From Phymorhynchus buccinoides (taxonomy: Eukaryota; Mollusca; Gastropoda; Neogastropoda; Raphitomidae), in NCBI GenBank assembly GCA_017654935.2, contig CM065686.1, positions 24,662,335-24,726,334 on the forward strand: a DNA stretch of 64,000 nt, written 5' to 3'. Under the pieces are notes generated by a model. That model was not told the DNA's origin, ran no database searches, and saw only the letters and a program-made list of their open reading frames with translations. The position numbers were made by a program, and so were the translations under genes. Below, piece after piece: positions 1 through 11,124 of this stretch; position 1 is the first letter of the stretch, and each line of letters begins with the position of its first letter.

Positions 1-273
1 TTTTGATTTTCGCGGAGGCAAAGTGAAAAAAAAAATCAATCCTGTTCCAAGCGAGTGTGAAGACCTCGAAGAAAAGGCTTCTACATCTAAAACGTCGGAA
101 AAGAATGACAACAGTGGCAGTGCAAAGGAACATCGGTTCCAAAATGACTGGTTGAAAAAGTGTCCGTGGCTGACGAAGATTGAGACAGGGATGTACTGGT
201 TCTTATGTATGTGATGTGGGGTTGGATTGAGGGGAGTGCCCCCCTTTTTCAGAAATCCTAGATTAAGCTCTGA
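1..273 (+). mobile_element. hAT-like element fragment (3' part), family A
   Basis: This piece shares its coding remnant and its end with the element at 11125-11750. Both contain the phrases GGKV, EHRFQ and WLKK.PWL followed by a C-rich stretch and an end reading AATCCTAGA...CTCTG. The WLKKxPWL phrase resembles the segment before the zinc finger in some hAT transposases. The left end is outside the window. The short open stretch at 23-214 is a remnant, not a host exon. Confidence 0.6.
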
Positions 274-715
274 AGAGTAATTGCCCCCTGATCACCATAG
301 AGGGCTTTTAGTCCCTTGATTAGACCAAGAGACATCTGAAACCCTATAATATTTTCAGGGAAAACGTTTCCTTCATTGCCTGACAAAAAACCCATTAAAT
401 TATTTTCCGCCTTTAATTTAATGAAGAACACCTTGATGTTAGAAACTAAGAGGTGACATTTCAGCTGTGCAAAACATATTAGTAACAAGCTTTGTTTGTC
501 TTTTGTTGTTGCTTTGATTGTAATTTTCCTGTTCAACTTTTTTTTTAAAGCAAGCTAGCATTTTGGTTAACTCATTTGGAACTGAATAGCCTGTTGGAAT
601 TGTTTTTGTGTGTCAATTTGCTTTCATCAAATATAATGTGTTGAGAAAATGTCAAGCAGAATGTTTTGTTAATATAATGTTAAATGTTCTTCTTTTTTTT
701 TCATTTGCTTTTTAG

Positions 716-790
716 TTTAACGCCAGAACTGGCATCCAAATTCTGCCTGTCCCCTTCATCAGACAACAGTGAAAACCAAGAACCCGTCAG
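716..790 (+). CDS. SLBP: Possible N-terminal exon of SLBP-like gene
   Basis: An acceptor with a T-rich tract ends at 715 and a donor (CAG|GTATTT) follows 790. Only one frame is open; it enters and leaves in phase 2 and gives a Ser/Glu/Asn-rich peptide containing ELASKFCLSPSSDNSE. Low-complexity acidic and serine-rich sequence is usual for SLBP N-termini, but there is no diagnostic motif. It could equally be a chance open stretch between splice-like sites. Confidence 0.3.
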
Positions 791-921
791 GTATTTTTTG
801 TTTGCTTGTATCATTTTAAGTGGTCAGTTTAACTTTGGACTACTACTACTAGACTTGGGAAACCAAGCTGTCAATTTGGAAACCAAGCTGTCAATTTGCA
901 TACTATTAATAGTTGGCTGAG

Positions 922-1807
922 CAGGGCTCCCCATTTTGTTTGACCATAGAGGGTATTTTCACCCCCAGGAAGCAGCTATAGAGGGTCTCTTCACCCCCAG
1001 GGTGAACTTATAGAGGGTGAAAAATCAAAACAAAATAAGCATAAAGACATGTGGGTACTGTCAAAAAAATGTAAAGTATTGTATGCACAGGCAGTATGAA
1101 GCATTACATGCCTGGCATTTCCGACACACAAATGTTACCAACACAGTCACACACAGCCACACTCACACACATCATTCAAGAATCAAGAACTTTAATCCTT
1201 TGCCATATTTTGAGGCATTGAGGATGAAACAACAAAATTATAAAATTTCAAGCAAGGCATGACAATTTATGTTGAACATTCAGTAGCACACACACATACA
1301 CACACACACACACATTTTAATTCTCTCTCTCTGTCTTTCGCCGGGATGTGTCAAAGGTGATTGAACTTGTAACCAGTCTAGAATGATCAAGTACTATCAT
1401 GACCTGACCTTCACCTTGTGCTAATGCCTCTGAAGTGTTTCAAGTGATGGAGGTTTTTTTTTCTAACCCAATGCTTGTCCTGTCTATTTATGGAAGACGG
1501 GACCGGGGTTATGTGAGCGAATGGAGGGGGGGGGGGGGGGAGAGAGAGAGAAAGATAGAGAGAGAGCGCCATTCAGATAAGGCTGACATTGACTTTGGGC
1601 TGACATGCCTAATTGGTCTCATGGGTCTGCAGTAGACCGGCTTTTCCCGCTGGTGAAATGGGAGACAGGCTCACGCACTCAGCAGATTTATAGTGCGTCT
1701 CATAACCCTTGAGTAGTAATTATAGTGCGTCGTTTTACCCCAGTACGAAGTTTTAATGCGTCTGCCACACACATTTGATGCACAGACGCACAGAATGGGG
1801 AGCCCTG
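922..1807. mobile_element. Non-autonomous hAT-type element, 886 bp
   Basis: Perfect 14-bp terminal inverted repeats CAGGGCTCCCCATT lie at 922-935 and, inverted, at 1794-1807. They are flanked by a perfect 6-bp direct repeat GCTGAG (916-921 and 1808-1813). The interior contains tandem phrases with ATAGAGGGT and CACCCCCAG plus CA and GA microsatellites, and no transposase. CAG...CTG ends are typical of hAT elements; the 6-bp duplication suggests a subgroup other than the classic 8-bp one. Confidence 0.8.
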
Positions 1808-1842
1808 GCTGAGTATTACTAGGCAGCGAGATTTCTCTCAGC

Positions 1843-2940
1843 TTGTGTGGAAAGTCAAGATCTGAAGTATCTGACAGTCCGTTTCATTTTCCTGTCAAAC
1901 AGAGGAAAAAGGGCGAGGCCAGGATTCGAATCTGGGTCACTCATGCATTAACCCTCTTAGTCCTGACGCTTTGTGCGCTCAGTCACCTGAAATCCTATCC
2001 CAAGGGATGTCACTCATACAAAGGGGGGGGGGGGGGGGTAGCGTCAAAAAAAAATAATAAAATAAAATATACTCTAGCAGATTTTGTATTTTTGTTTTGT
2101 TTTGAATGTGTTGCCCAGATGTCTGTCTGATTTGCAAAATGAATTTCAAGATGTTATGGGGATGCATGGCTCCAAAAAAAAAATCAAAATGCCAAAGTAT
2201 AGTCGCAAACTGCATTCACTAGTTATTCACTTCTTACTTTTTGCAGACTGGTGAAGCCTAAGACGACTGAAATGGAAATGTAGATCAAAATCATTCACTT
2301 ACCTTTTCACTACACGATCTTATAATTCCTATCTTTCACAAAAAAAAGGAATTTTGATCGCTGTCATCACTCAGTGGATGCAATAACGATTCATCATCCA
2401 TGATGCAAAAGTCAGAAAAATGCCTATGTCAGTAACACGACTTCAGAAATTTGCTTCGATCGAACAAAAAGCCGAAATAGGTCAGAGTACACTCCTTACT
2501 CATCACTTCGTGACCTCATAAGTCCCATCTTTCACAGTAATGCGACTATCCATTGTTTTCCTCAGTCAATGGACGCCATAACTGTTCGTCAACCATATTC
2601 GAAAAATCGCGAAAATGCGAAAGTCGGTCACCAATTAAAAAAAATTAATATCTTCTAAGCCAATCGGCCTAGAAGTAGAAGCCATTGTAAGCAACAGGGC
2701 GGAAGTGTAATCTATTGCAAAAGCGAGGCTGAAGCGCCCACGTGACTGCCATGTGATAGAAACAAAATGGAAGCGCCCAAACCGGCCACATGGAATCTGT
2801 ACGTTCCCGAACGTTCTCCGCATTTACAATCCAATTTTTTTCTGAACGTTAGGGGGTTCATCGCATAAGAGGGTTAAATAGGCAGGCGATTGTCTTAGCC
2901 GCTTTGCTTCCTTCCTTTCCCACTAATGATCAATCTTGTC
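1843..2940 (-). repeat. tRNA-derived SINE head interrupted by a MITE
   Basis: On the - strand, sequence at 2878-2910 resembles a tRNA 5' half and sequence at 1918-1947 carries a B-box-like GATTCGAATCCTGG. The halves are separated by the TTAA-flanked element 1948-2877. A related copy with the same B-box surroundings lies at 23700-23790. This is a degenerate SINE, not a tRNA gene. Confidence 0.5.
1948..2877. mobile_element. piggyBac-like MITE with TTAA duplication
   Basis: TTAA at 1948-1951 and 2874-2877 flanks inverted ends CCCTCTTA. TTAA target sites and CCC-initial ends are the hallmarks of the piggyBac superfamily. There is no transposase in the 922-bp interior. The insertion splits a tRNA-derived SINE head, so it is younger than that SINE. 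Confidence 0.7.
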
Positions 2941-3185
2941 ATAGAGGTTTGTTTTTCTTCAGCAGTTATGTTTTAGTGTCCATCGTCTTATCATAATCCA
3001 TGTATACTGTAAAATGGTTGCAATTATAATCTAGGTTTAAATTTAACCTAAAACATTTTTTTTAGAAATGTACACAAAAAAATGGTATTGAAAGATTACA
3101 TTATGTATTGAATGTTTAATGTTTTGTTCTGTAGCATACATTTGACTTTTCCCCCTGCAATTTATAATTCCTTTAAAGAAAAAAG

Positions 3186-3313
3186 TGATGGCCTGTCAAC
3201 AGCAGCGTTGAAGAGTCTCCGTTCAGAAGCCCCCTGCACAAAAGTCGACGAGGACTGCAAAGCACAACGCCCCGTCGAGGCCGCCGCTCACCTCACAATG
3301 TCGGGACCAACAG
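3186..3313 (+). CDS. SLBP: Possible N-terminal exon of SLBP-like gene
   Basis: This is an open stretch with coding-like composition, ending at a donor (ACAG|GTGGGC) after 3313. Only one frame is free of stops. The better-looking acceptor would start the exon at 3179 in phase 1, while acceptor 3186 would match the phase-2 exit of the 716-790 exon. It leaves in phase 1, which joins the later SLBP exons only if the microexon uses acceptor 6279. A MITE begins 24 bp downstream. No known domain is visible. Confidence 0.35.
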
Positions 3314-3336
3314 GTGGGCTTTACTGAAGAAAATGG

Positions 3337-3676
3337 CATGGATGCTCCTGCTTTCAGGATGTCCTGAAGTTCAGGATTTTTTTGTCCAGGATGTCCTGAA
3401 GTTCAGGATTTTTTTGTCCAGGATGTCCTGAAGTTCAGGATTTTTTTTATTGCCTGGATAATGAGAAGATGCATTTTGCTGGTTATAGAGGTCATGAAGT
3501 GAAAGTGCAACAAGAGCCTGTCAGTTACGTTGGAACTGTTATTTCCCTTCAGCTTCCAGGGGACATTGCCCCCCGGAACCCCCAGGAGGGGCACTGTCCC
3601 TGCACTCCACCAGGGCCTGGGCGGATCCTCGAACCCTGCCTTGCAGGATTTTTGAAATTTCCCAGGAGCACCCATG
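3337..3676. mobile_element. MITE with CATGG ends, copy 1
   Basis: Inverted ends CATGGATGCTCCTG (3337-3350) and CAGGAGCACCCATG (3663-3676) differ at one position. Flanks are AAATGG and AAATTG, a 5/6 match consistent with a 6-bp duplication. The 3' half has the GC-rich CTTCCAGGGG...CCCCC block shared by several families here. A second, 261-bp copy is at 28002-28262. Near the left end an imperfect AGGATGTCCTGAAGTTC unit occurs three times. Confidence 0.75.
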
Positions 3677-3828
3677 AAATTGTAAATGGCAGTTCCAATC
3701 CAAATAGTTCTGTTTGAAATGCATTTATGTCAGTGTTTGTCGGGGCTCCCATGACATTGTAAATGGCAGTTCCAATGCAAATAGTTCTGTTTGAAATGCA
3801 TTTATGTCAGTGTTTGTCGGGGCTCCCA
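3674..3828. repeat. Two-unit tandem repeat, about 77 bp
   Basis: Two near-identical copies run from TTGTAAATGGCAGTTCC to GTCGGGGCTCCC. They abut the MITE ending at 3676. No gene is visible here. Confidence 0.7.
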
Positions 3829-4574
3829 GGACACCCCACTGGGGGGAATCACTATAAGCAAAAAGACCCTCTAAGTCAGACTGTTTAGGGGGGTCCCAGG
3901 GATGCTCTATGAAAATGGGCAAAATAACAAACTGGTCTTGACATTCCAAGTTATAACCTCCAGTTAAGGACCTTTTATTTTCACTATCCAGTGTTTTCAT
4001 TAGTTCCAGGTCTATTTCATTAAACTGATTTTCTCATTTTTGTTTCAGTTTATTCTCTCCCTGTCATTGACCTGTCCTTTGCATACCCTGTGTGTGGGCG
4101 TACATATGTGTGTGCATGTAGAAATTTTTTTCTGGAAATGTCTTCACATGCACTAAAGTTATTTATTTCAGCTTTTGGGACATAATAATGGGGACCTTCT
4201 CTGCCTCCTAGGGTCCTCGAGATCCTAAATTGCAGGACGATTGGGAACCCTGGTTTATTGTGAATCCCTTTTGTTTCGTTTGAAAATTTGATTACAATAA
4301 ACAAATTTTGAAAATGAAACTGAGCCCATCTAACAGTAACAAAGCCCCTCAAAATGGTCTGACAATATAACCCTCTTGACTGTTTTTAAGCTAACAACTG
4401 CATTTCAGTTATTTCCCATTATCTGATAGCATCATTAGAGACGTCAACAAGTGTGTGTCAGTCAGTGAGTTAATTTATAATTTTTACGTGTTTTGTGTTT
4501 GCAATCACAATGAGTGGAAGTGGTTAGAAAGGGCTTTGGGGGCCAATTCAGTTGCTGTTATTATCGCAGTCGTA

Positions 4575-4720
4575 TGAATGAAACATGGTGTTTTACGTCC
4601 TCTCGGTCTGGAACAGACACATATAAATGGGACATTTGTAAATACAAAGATGGTGGGAACAATACTGGCTGCAATGCCCGGAGGCAGTGCAACACCAGTA
4701 AAGTCCCGAGTTTTTAACAA
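4575..4720 (-). repeat. Short interspersed repeat, copy 1 (minus)
   Basis: This matches, in reverse orientation, the repeat at 56390-56545. Shared phrases include TTTTACGTCCTC, GGAACAGACACATAT, GGGACATTTGTA and GGAGGCAGTGCAA. The + strand copy ends in a TTCA-type simple repeat, as SINE or LINE tails do. Fragments of the same phrase also occur near 44285-44335. Confidence 0.6.
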
Positions 4721-5009
4721 TATAGATAGGTGTAGCTGTAACCACGCCTCGGTTAAACCTCATCGGCTTTGGTACCGCCACGCTTTTTACAATCTAAGTA
4801 AGCGATTTTCGCAGTAGTAAAGAATTCAGTATGTGTATGGGAGAAGTCCATTTAACTTGAAAAGAAAAATGGCTAGATTACATAACCAAAAAATCACATT
4901 AACCTAAACGTTTTGGGAACATCCAGTTTACAAAGCAAGGTCTATCAGCATGTTTTCCTATTGTAATGTTAATGTTTACTTTTTATTTTACAGGTTAGGA
5001 TTTCTATTT

Positions 5010-6189
5010 CAGACCTGCCGTTCACCCCGATTTCGGCGGGTAAACTCCGATTTTTTGGGCTTCAACCCGCTCTCCGATCGCGATAGCCGAAACTCCGATA
5101 TTTTGAGAGCCGTCAAGCAACGTTGTTTAGTCATGTTGCTAAGGAAGTGAGAGCTCTCTAATGCAGAAGGGAAGCTTTAACGACAGCCGGAAAGCATTCG
5201 ACTTCCTGTTTCTATGGCCGCCATTGTGCACGGAGCTCGATTGAAGCCTAACTTTGATCGATTTTCTTCGAATTTTTAAGGGGAAAATTATTTTTCATCA
5301 AAATGGCGGCGTTCCAAGCGATAGACGACGATGTTATCGATGTTTTTACCGATAAATTGTGTGCCAATCGTGCTTTTGGACTTAGTTATAGGGGCCAGAG
5401 TGAAGTGACTGTTGAGACTCATGCTAGTGCAGTGCCTATCGATCGACCGGTCATCTGCCGAGGATTCCGACACTATTTTAGACAGTGAATTGTATAGTTT
5501 CGTTGATTTTTATCGGACTTAGAGTGGTTTAGCACTTTATACAAAGCATAGAGATACTTTTCACACGAAAACGTCGATCGTGAATGATCGGCAATGAGAC
5601 CGACAGGTGTGCGTATCCTAACATCATTTACCTGTTGATTGTATTACTAAAATAACCCTTACAGAAAGGCAAGTACTAAGTTTGTTTTGAGCTTTTAATG
5701 TTTCTCTGATGATGTAAGTGACTTGTGTCTGCAATGTTTTAATAATACATTTTTTTAACATCTTTGTTGAACACACCTTTTTGGGTATATATATTTTCGA
5801 TTTTCGTAATAATCAATAAAAAAAATAAGCAAACACAAAATGTCAAATTGGCAAAAATAACATTGTCAACAGTTGAACACAGAAAACAATATCATAGCAA
5901 GATTACTGCAAAGTTTCATTAACTTTTATTCACAAATAATTTCAATATAATGTTTTGAATAAGCATACCCATTTCTAGTTCATTCTGCCAAATCCTTACA
6001 GGATTGTGGACTTGGCTCAGCCACTTCTTTATAGGATGCTATATGCTTTTCCATGCTTTCTGGGGTACTTTTCTGCTCACTAATCATTAAAAAGTTTTCA
6101 GCTTCAGGGGGCGTTGTTGCCCCCTGACCCCCAACGGCCTACGCCGGCCCCCAGCCCCTCTTTTTCATTTCTAAAATGTGGCAGGTCTG
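5010..6189. mobile_element. hAT-type element, 1180 bp, 6-bp duplication
   Basis: Inverted ends CAGACCTGCC (5010-5019) and GGCAGGTCTG (6180-6189) are flanked by perfect CTATTT repeats (5004-5009 and 6190-6195). The interior has a short frame starting MAAFQAIDDDVIDVF at 5303 in good translation context, likely the remnant of a first transposase exon. The 3' subterminal block (6100-6165) contains CTTCAGGGGGCG and CCCCCTGACCCCC, as in the large hAT element at 16151. Confidence 0.8.
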
Positions 6190-6273
6190 CTATTTGGATT
6201 TACTGGTTTCTTTTGATTTATTCATTTATGCTAAATTGTTCTGAGCTCTTTTTTTTTCTTTTTTTGTTTACAG

Positions 6274-6300
6274 CTCAGGAAATAGGGGAGCTCATGCAAG
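6274..6300 (+). CDS. SLBP: Possible microexon of SLBP-like gene
   Basis: A strong pyrimidine tract and CAG acceptor end at 6273, and a good donor (CAAG|GTAAAT) follows 6300. Starting at 6274 gives 27 nt; a second AG at 6277-6278 would give 22 nt starting at 6279. Only the 22-nt form links the phase-1 exit of the 3313 exon to the phase-2 entry of the 8758 exon. It is too short for homology to decide. Confidence 0.3.
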
Positions 6301-6399
6301 GTAAATCGAAAGTTTCAGTTTTGTGTGTGCGTCTTTCATACATCTTTTTGTTTCTCTTAGTAGTGTTAAAAGATTTTTTTGTTTTGTTTTTTTGCTGTC

Positions 6400-7192
6400 C
6401 CATCTTCTGGGCTGTACAGTGGCGTTGCTCCCACGCTGCTCGTTCCGAATCTCGATTCGCAGCTACACCCCGATTTGTTCAAGTCGCAGAATCCGAGACC
6501 AGCAGTCCAAGGGGAGCGAATCTATGTTAGGCCGTCAGGAGGCAACCAACCGAGGAGACACTGCACTGCTGCTGAGTCGCTTCGGTGGAGTTCAGTGGAG
6601 CCTGTTCAGGACACCACCTACTAAACCCCCTCTTTTAGTCACGGAGCCAGCGTGAGTGAGGACCTCCTCCAAGGGCGCCACCACAACCGTCCACTGACAG
6701 CTACCCAGAACACACTGATCCCCATGACTTTGACCCGAACGCACCAAGGCATAGACTGGATTGGAAACCGAAACTGAGGTCACCATGAGAGCAGGGCATG
6801 CAAAGCCACAGAATTTGAGACATTTTTATGATTGATGGAAAATGAGGCCGATGATAACGATGATGATGATGCTATGGAGTTCCGTATCTGTCTGAGACTG
6901 CATAGCAGGGCTGTATTCTACGCTTCCTTTCATAATGATATCCCGGCGTTAACCAGGCCTGAGAACTACAGACACCTGCAGTGTTGGTCTTGCAATTAGA
7001 GCAACACTCTCAGAATCGCATCCATTAAGCGGATGAAGCTCGACTGTGGTTTCAGTCTTCCCATTGAGTCACTCACTCTGGGTAGGAGTCGGTCCAGGAC
7101 CGAAAAAACCCTCGCCTCTGATGGGATTTCATTTGAACCCAAGACCTAGCCAGTAGTCCGCGACGCTAAACACTACACCACGGCGGCTGGTA
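6400..7192 (-). repeat. tRNA-derived SINE-like repeat, minus strand
   Basis: Read on the - strand, 7192-7130 begins CCGCCGTGGTGTAGTGTTTA and continues to TTGGGTTCAAATG, an A-box/B-box pair like a tRNA promoter. The far part, 6400-6600, has a second copy at 10385-10585 and a related one at 57116-57235. Whether head and far part belong to one element is not certain. Confidence 0.5.
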
Positions 7193-7266
7193 GTAGTGTT
7201 AAAAGTTGATAATTCTCTCTTTCAAGTCAAGTGATGTGGTTAACCATTTTCTCAAGATTCATAATG

Positions 7267-7725
7267 CAGAGCTGCCTACCGTCCCCCCTAAGGGGTATTT
7301 GTTCCTGGAAACAGTCAATAATGGCTCCCTGTCCCTGGAGTCCACTTTTCTCTTTGGCGTCCCTGGAAACTGAGTAGAATAAAAAATTTGTAGAGCAGTC
7401 TTTTGTCTTGTTAGCTGAACTTACTATTGAACACAGGAACGTCCAAAAACAACCGCCACTGTTGACAGTTTCTTTACAGACATGCTACACATAGGTTACT
7501 GAACGCCAGAGGATCTTGAGTATCGAAGCGCAATGACACCAAAAAGCAGCAAGAAGACTACCAAGAAATCCAGTCGCAGACATTTTGCTAGATTAGGAAA
7601 TTATCAAAGTTTATGTACATTTTGACCCTGTTGCATTACATTGCAATGCTTGTCCCTGGAAATAAGTCTGGGCCCCTGGATTTTAAGTAGCTTGTCCCTG
7701 GAAACTAACAGGGTAGTCAGCCCTG
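7267..7725. mobile_element. hAT-type MITE, 459 bp
   Basis: The ends CAGAGCTGCCTACCGT and (inverted) CAGGGCTGACTACCCT agree at 13 of 16 positions. Flanks ATAATG and ATGATG agree at 5 of 6. The interior repeats TGTCCCTGGAAA several times. No coding sequence is visible. Confidence 0.65.
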
Positions 7726-8035
7726 ATGATGGTTATCATTTTCAAGTTTTATTTTCTGACAAAAAAGGGGCTTTTTACCCAGCAGCAGATCAGTTCTAAT
7801 ACGACCCGTCAGTAATGGAGGGATAGAAACAGTCCCCCCTTTAGGATGGATGGAACTGTGTTCACACTGCACTGGTAGCTTTCATATCTATACATTTATA
7901 AATACACTGATGCACCAAGGATGGGAAAGTGATAGTACAAACTGTCCTGAAACAAACAAAAACCAACAGGACAAAATGTCCTTACTCTTGTTCAAATCAG
8001 TTGGACAAAATTTAAAGTCTGCCAGTGTTGAATTC

Positions 8036-8260
8036 TACAGGCATCAGAATTGTCAGGAATTTCAGAGGATTAAAAATTGCTAGCAGAGGATTTGCTTTTG
8101 GTACAAGAGATTTTGCCTTTTTTAATGACTGAGATTTTTTATTGTCAAGTAACATAGTGGTTTTGTTTTAAGATCATGCCATGTTGGGAACTGATGTCAG
8201 TGCTGTCCCTTCACAGTCTGGGACCTTGGTGGCCCTTGTATCGTGGATTTCAGAGTACTG
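8036..8260. repeat. Dispersed repeat, copy 1
   Basis: Similar in order and content to 22533-22760: CAGGCATCxGAATTGTCAG, then GAGGATTA, then TTGGGAACTGAT, then a CTACAGTCTGGG-like phrase. One copy is in an SLBP intron, the other is downstream of the last SLBP exon. Ends and class are unclear. Confidence 0.55.
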
Positions 8261-8757
8261 GGTCGAGTTTCTCTAGACAACGGTCACCGCACTAATAACT
8301 GTTACGCCAAAAGGGGTCTAAGAAACACTTTAGAAAACGTTTGCGGAAGAATATTACAAGCTCTTGGTCTAAAAAAAATATTATTTTAAACAAACTTTAA
8401 TGGACCAATCAACAACAAGAAACGTATTCACCCCCTACTAGTACCGGACAGTTCGCTGCTTACTCAGTGTTTGGCAAGAACAAAACGCCACGCGAACTAT
8501 CGGCAAACGAAGGGTGTTTCTTAGACCGTTTTTTGCCGATTTGAGCGAGCGCAACGTAACGTTAGCCCTTGTGAAACGGCCCCCAGAACTTTAGACAGTT
8601 CTGATGTCTGATTCTAATTGGACATTTGTCCTGTGAGGGAACACACAAGGACATGCTCAGTTTTTACAGGACTTGGGCCTTGGGTTATTGTGAGGATATA
8701 TTAGAGGTATAGCCTTGTGAACTGAAGGCATTTTATTGTTATTTTTTTCTTGAGCAG

Positions 8758-8808
8758 AAGAGGACAGAAGCCACAGACATCCCTGGAGGATGAGCTGGAG
8801 AGTGAGAG
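8758..8808 (+). CDS. SLBP: SLBP-like exon, upstream of RNA-binding domain
   Basis: This 51-nt exon follows a TTTTTTTCTTGAGCAG acceptor and is followed by GTGAGA. Phase 2 to phase 2 is the only reading that continues without a stop into the 10802 exon. The peptide contains TSLEDELESER, a charged segment like those that precede the RNA-binding domain in SLBPs. The acceptor, donor and phase all fit; sequence alone is weak evidence at this length. Confidence 0.6.
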
Positions 8809-9085
8809 GTGAGATCAATCTTATTCTAACTTCGTAAAATTTGTCCTATTGATCATTCTACTATTATAGCTATTACTCTATCAAATGTACCCAAATTGCT
8901 GGTTTTTTGATTTGTGATGTCACATTTCATGTTATATTTTTTTCTTTTGATATTTTGTTTTTTATATTTAATGCAGTGTATTTTTTTTTATTCGGCCAGT
9001 CACATTTACGCAAAGATGTTTAAAAAAAAAAAAGGTGTAGAATTGTCATTAAGGATATAAAACATTAAGGCAATGTACACACCTA

Positions 9086-9362
9086 CAGACCTGCCTACCC
9101 ATATGATTTTTCCGTATTTTGTACACAATTTTGAGCCCCAGTACTGCAGTACGGTAAATGGAAAATTAATACGGCAAACATTTGAACTTAAGGTCTTCTA
9201 AGATCGGTCAAAATCGAGTGTTTTTCATCATTTCGCATGGCGGTTTAATGTTCTGTAATGTTCCGTTTTTGGGTCTCCTTGCAAAATACGGAATTTTGAG
9301 AAAAAGTACAGAATTTTATTTCGTGGAGTACTTGAAAAAGAAATTGGGGGTAGGCAGGTCTG
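9086..9362. mobile_element. hAT-type MITE, 277 bp, perfect TIR and duplication
   Basis: The 15-bp ends CAGACCTGCCTACCC (9086-9100) and GGGTAGGCAGGTCTG (9348-9362) are perfect inverted repeats. Perfect 6-bp CACCTA repeats flank them (9080-9085, 9363-9368). The first ten bases match the ends of the 5010-6189 element, so the two belong to one group. Confidence 0.85.
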
Positions 9363-9969
9363 CACCTATGCGGAGATTCTGTGTGGAAACCCGTAAATAA
9401 GTAAAAGAAAGAAGGGAAGAGATTGCGCACTTGTCCGAATTTCCCCTGATACACATTTTTACTCTTCTTTCTTCCACTTATTTATGGATTGCATATGGGA
9501 TTTCCGCAAGGAATCTCTGCACTAAAGAAATACAGATCTGTTATGAGATAAGATATGATTAATAAAAAATGACATTTCTTTTGCATTTTTATCATTCGTC
9601 AATAGAAAAATTGAATGTTTTAGTAGGTCTTAAGATTCCAGTGTTCCATATGGTGTTGTAGTAGATTGCAGAAACGGAATGGCCAGGTCGTTTTCTTAAC
9701 GCGGGCGAAAACAAGACTTGGCTACAGATCAGTCAGGGAGCGTACCACAAAGCAGAGAGAGGATGATGATGATGATGAAGAAGAAAAGAGCGAAGAAGAT
9801 AGAATTCCACAAGAAGTGAAAAGGGTAGTTGTAGTTGCACAGCAGGTTTTTTTTCTTTCTTCTTTTTAAATCTTGACCCCTTTGACCTAACAGTTGTGTT
9901 TCTCCCCCTAATCCTTGACTTCATTTCCCACTTGAAATTGTGTTCTTTTTCGCACTGAAAATGTATTTC

Positions 9970-10238
9970 TAATTAAAGAATTAGCAAGTTGAACAAAAAA
10001 GTGACTTTTTGTGCTTTTATTTTCAGCTCTACATTTTGTTCTTTACGTTTTGCCTCTCTCATCTCTACACTTAAAAAGTGGTATTTTTCTTTTTCTGGTT
10101 CCTTCCAAAGTAAAAGAAAAAGCTTAAAGTTAAATTCTCTAAGTGATCTGCACATAACAGGCTTTCTATTCTAGTGAAAATGCTATAGATTGCTTTGAGT
10201 TTGTACTGTTGCTGGGAGCATACTTTTTTAATATTTTC
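9970..10238. repeat. 269-bp direct repeat, copy 1
   Basis: Identical by eye to 11973-12241, 2003 bp downstream, in the same orientation and with unrelated flanks. It contains a T-rich stretch ending TTTTCAG, a possible cryptic acceptor. The class is unknown. Confidence 0.85.
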
Positions 10239-10384
10239 CTGACACAGAGATTATTGGTGAATACTTTTGGACATCTGGTATGGTATATCTTAGACCAAGA
10301 GAGAGAATACAAGTAGCTAATGGTGGTTGATGCACAAACTGAATTTTTATGCATTAAAAAAAAAATTGTACATAACTTTTGCAG

Positions 10385-10590
10385 TAGGTTTTTGTTTTGG
10401 GCTGGGCATTGCTCTTATGCCGTTCATTCCAAGTTCCAACCTGTACCCGCACCCAGGTTTGTCAGGTCGCAGGATCACAAACCAGCAGTCCAAGGGGAGC
10501 CAATCTATGTTAGGTCGTCAAGTGGCAGCCACCAGAGGCTACACTGCACTGTTGCGGACACTTCGGTGAAGTTCAGTGGGCCTCTTCTGA
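10385..10590 (-). repeat. Dispersed repeat related to 6400-6600
   Basis: Shares GGGCTG, CGTTCATTCC-like, CAGCAGTCCAAGGGGAGC and CACTGCACTG phrases with 6400-6600. It is probably another partial copy of the same SINE-like family. Confidence 0.5.
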
Positions 10591-10801
10591 TTACTTCTGC
10601 AGTTCATTCAGATGTATCGAATATCAATATAATTTGTTTGCAATGTTTGAGTATCAGTTTTGTTTTCATTGATATGTTTTGCACTTTGAATACTAACTAC
10701 AATTTTTGTTTAGTTTTTTTTGTTTAGTTTTTTTCTTCCTCTTAAAACTCACCATTTCTGTTTTCTTTTTGCATGCTTTGAATTTTTGTTGTTTTTACCA
10801 G

Positions 10802-10879
10802 ACGAGTGAGGAAGTGCTTGTGGGCTGATGAAGTGGACGAAGCGTTTTGCGAGGGTGACGACGTGTGCGATGAACCAAT
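10802..10879 (+). CDS. SLBP: SLBP-like exon, acidic linker before RNA-binding domain
   Basis: This 78-nt exon has an acceptor TTTTTACCAG and a donor AAT|GTAAGC. It reads RRVRKCLWADEVDEAFCEGDD in two overlapping pieces, a basic stretch with a WADEVDE acidic core. Human SLBP has a comparable WA-acidic segment (CSDWASAVEEDE) upstream of its RNA-binding domain, which supports the assignment. It enters and leaves in phase 2 and the split Met codon AT|G joins the next exon. Confidence 0.75.
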
Positions 10880-10924
10880 GTAAGCTTGCTGAGTTGTAGA
10901 TCAATGCCATTGGCTAACAATGCA

Positions 10925-11124
10925 TCACAAGGTTTTTACCAATGATTGAATTGCTCTTGGAGATAATAATTATACTATAACTCGGTGTGAAGGTCTGCCA
11001 TGGTATTTGTAACTCCAGTTACTAAGCGACTAGTGATTTAACCAATAATTCAAGTGCTCTAGGAGATAATATACTATAGCTCAGCATGAATGTCTGCCGT
11101 GATATTTTCAACTCCAGTTACTAG
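10925..11124. repeat. Imperfect tandem duplication, about 100 bp
   Basis: Two diverged copies of an intronic stretch run from ACCAAT(G/A)ATT to AACTCCAGTTACTA. The second is cut by the element starting at 11125. The uninterrupted copy (ending near 11030) shows the original target sequence ACTAAG. Confidence 0.6.

Noticed and set aside
9672..9848. Possible SLBP exon with an acidic DDDDDEEEKSEED stretch between AG and GT sites
   Set aside because: Its only open frame is phase 0, incompatible with the phase-2 exons on both sides (8758-8808 and 10802-10879).
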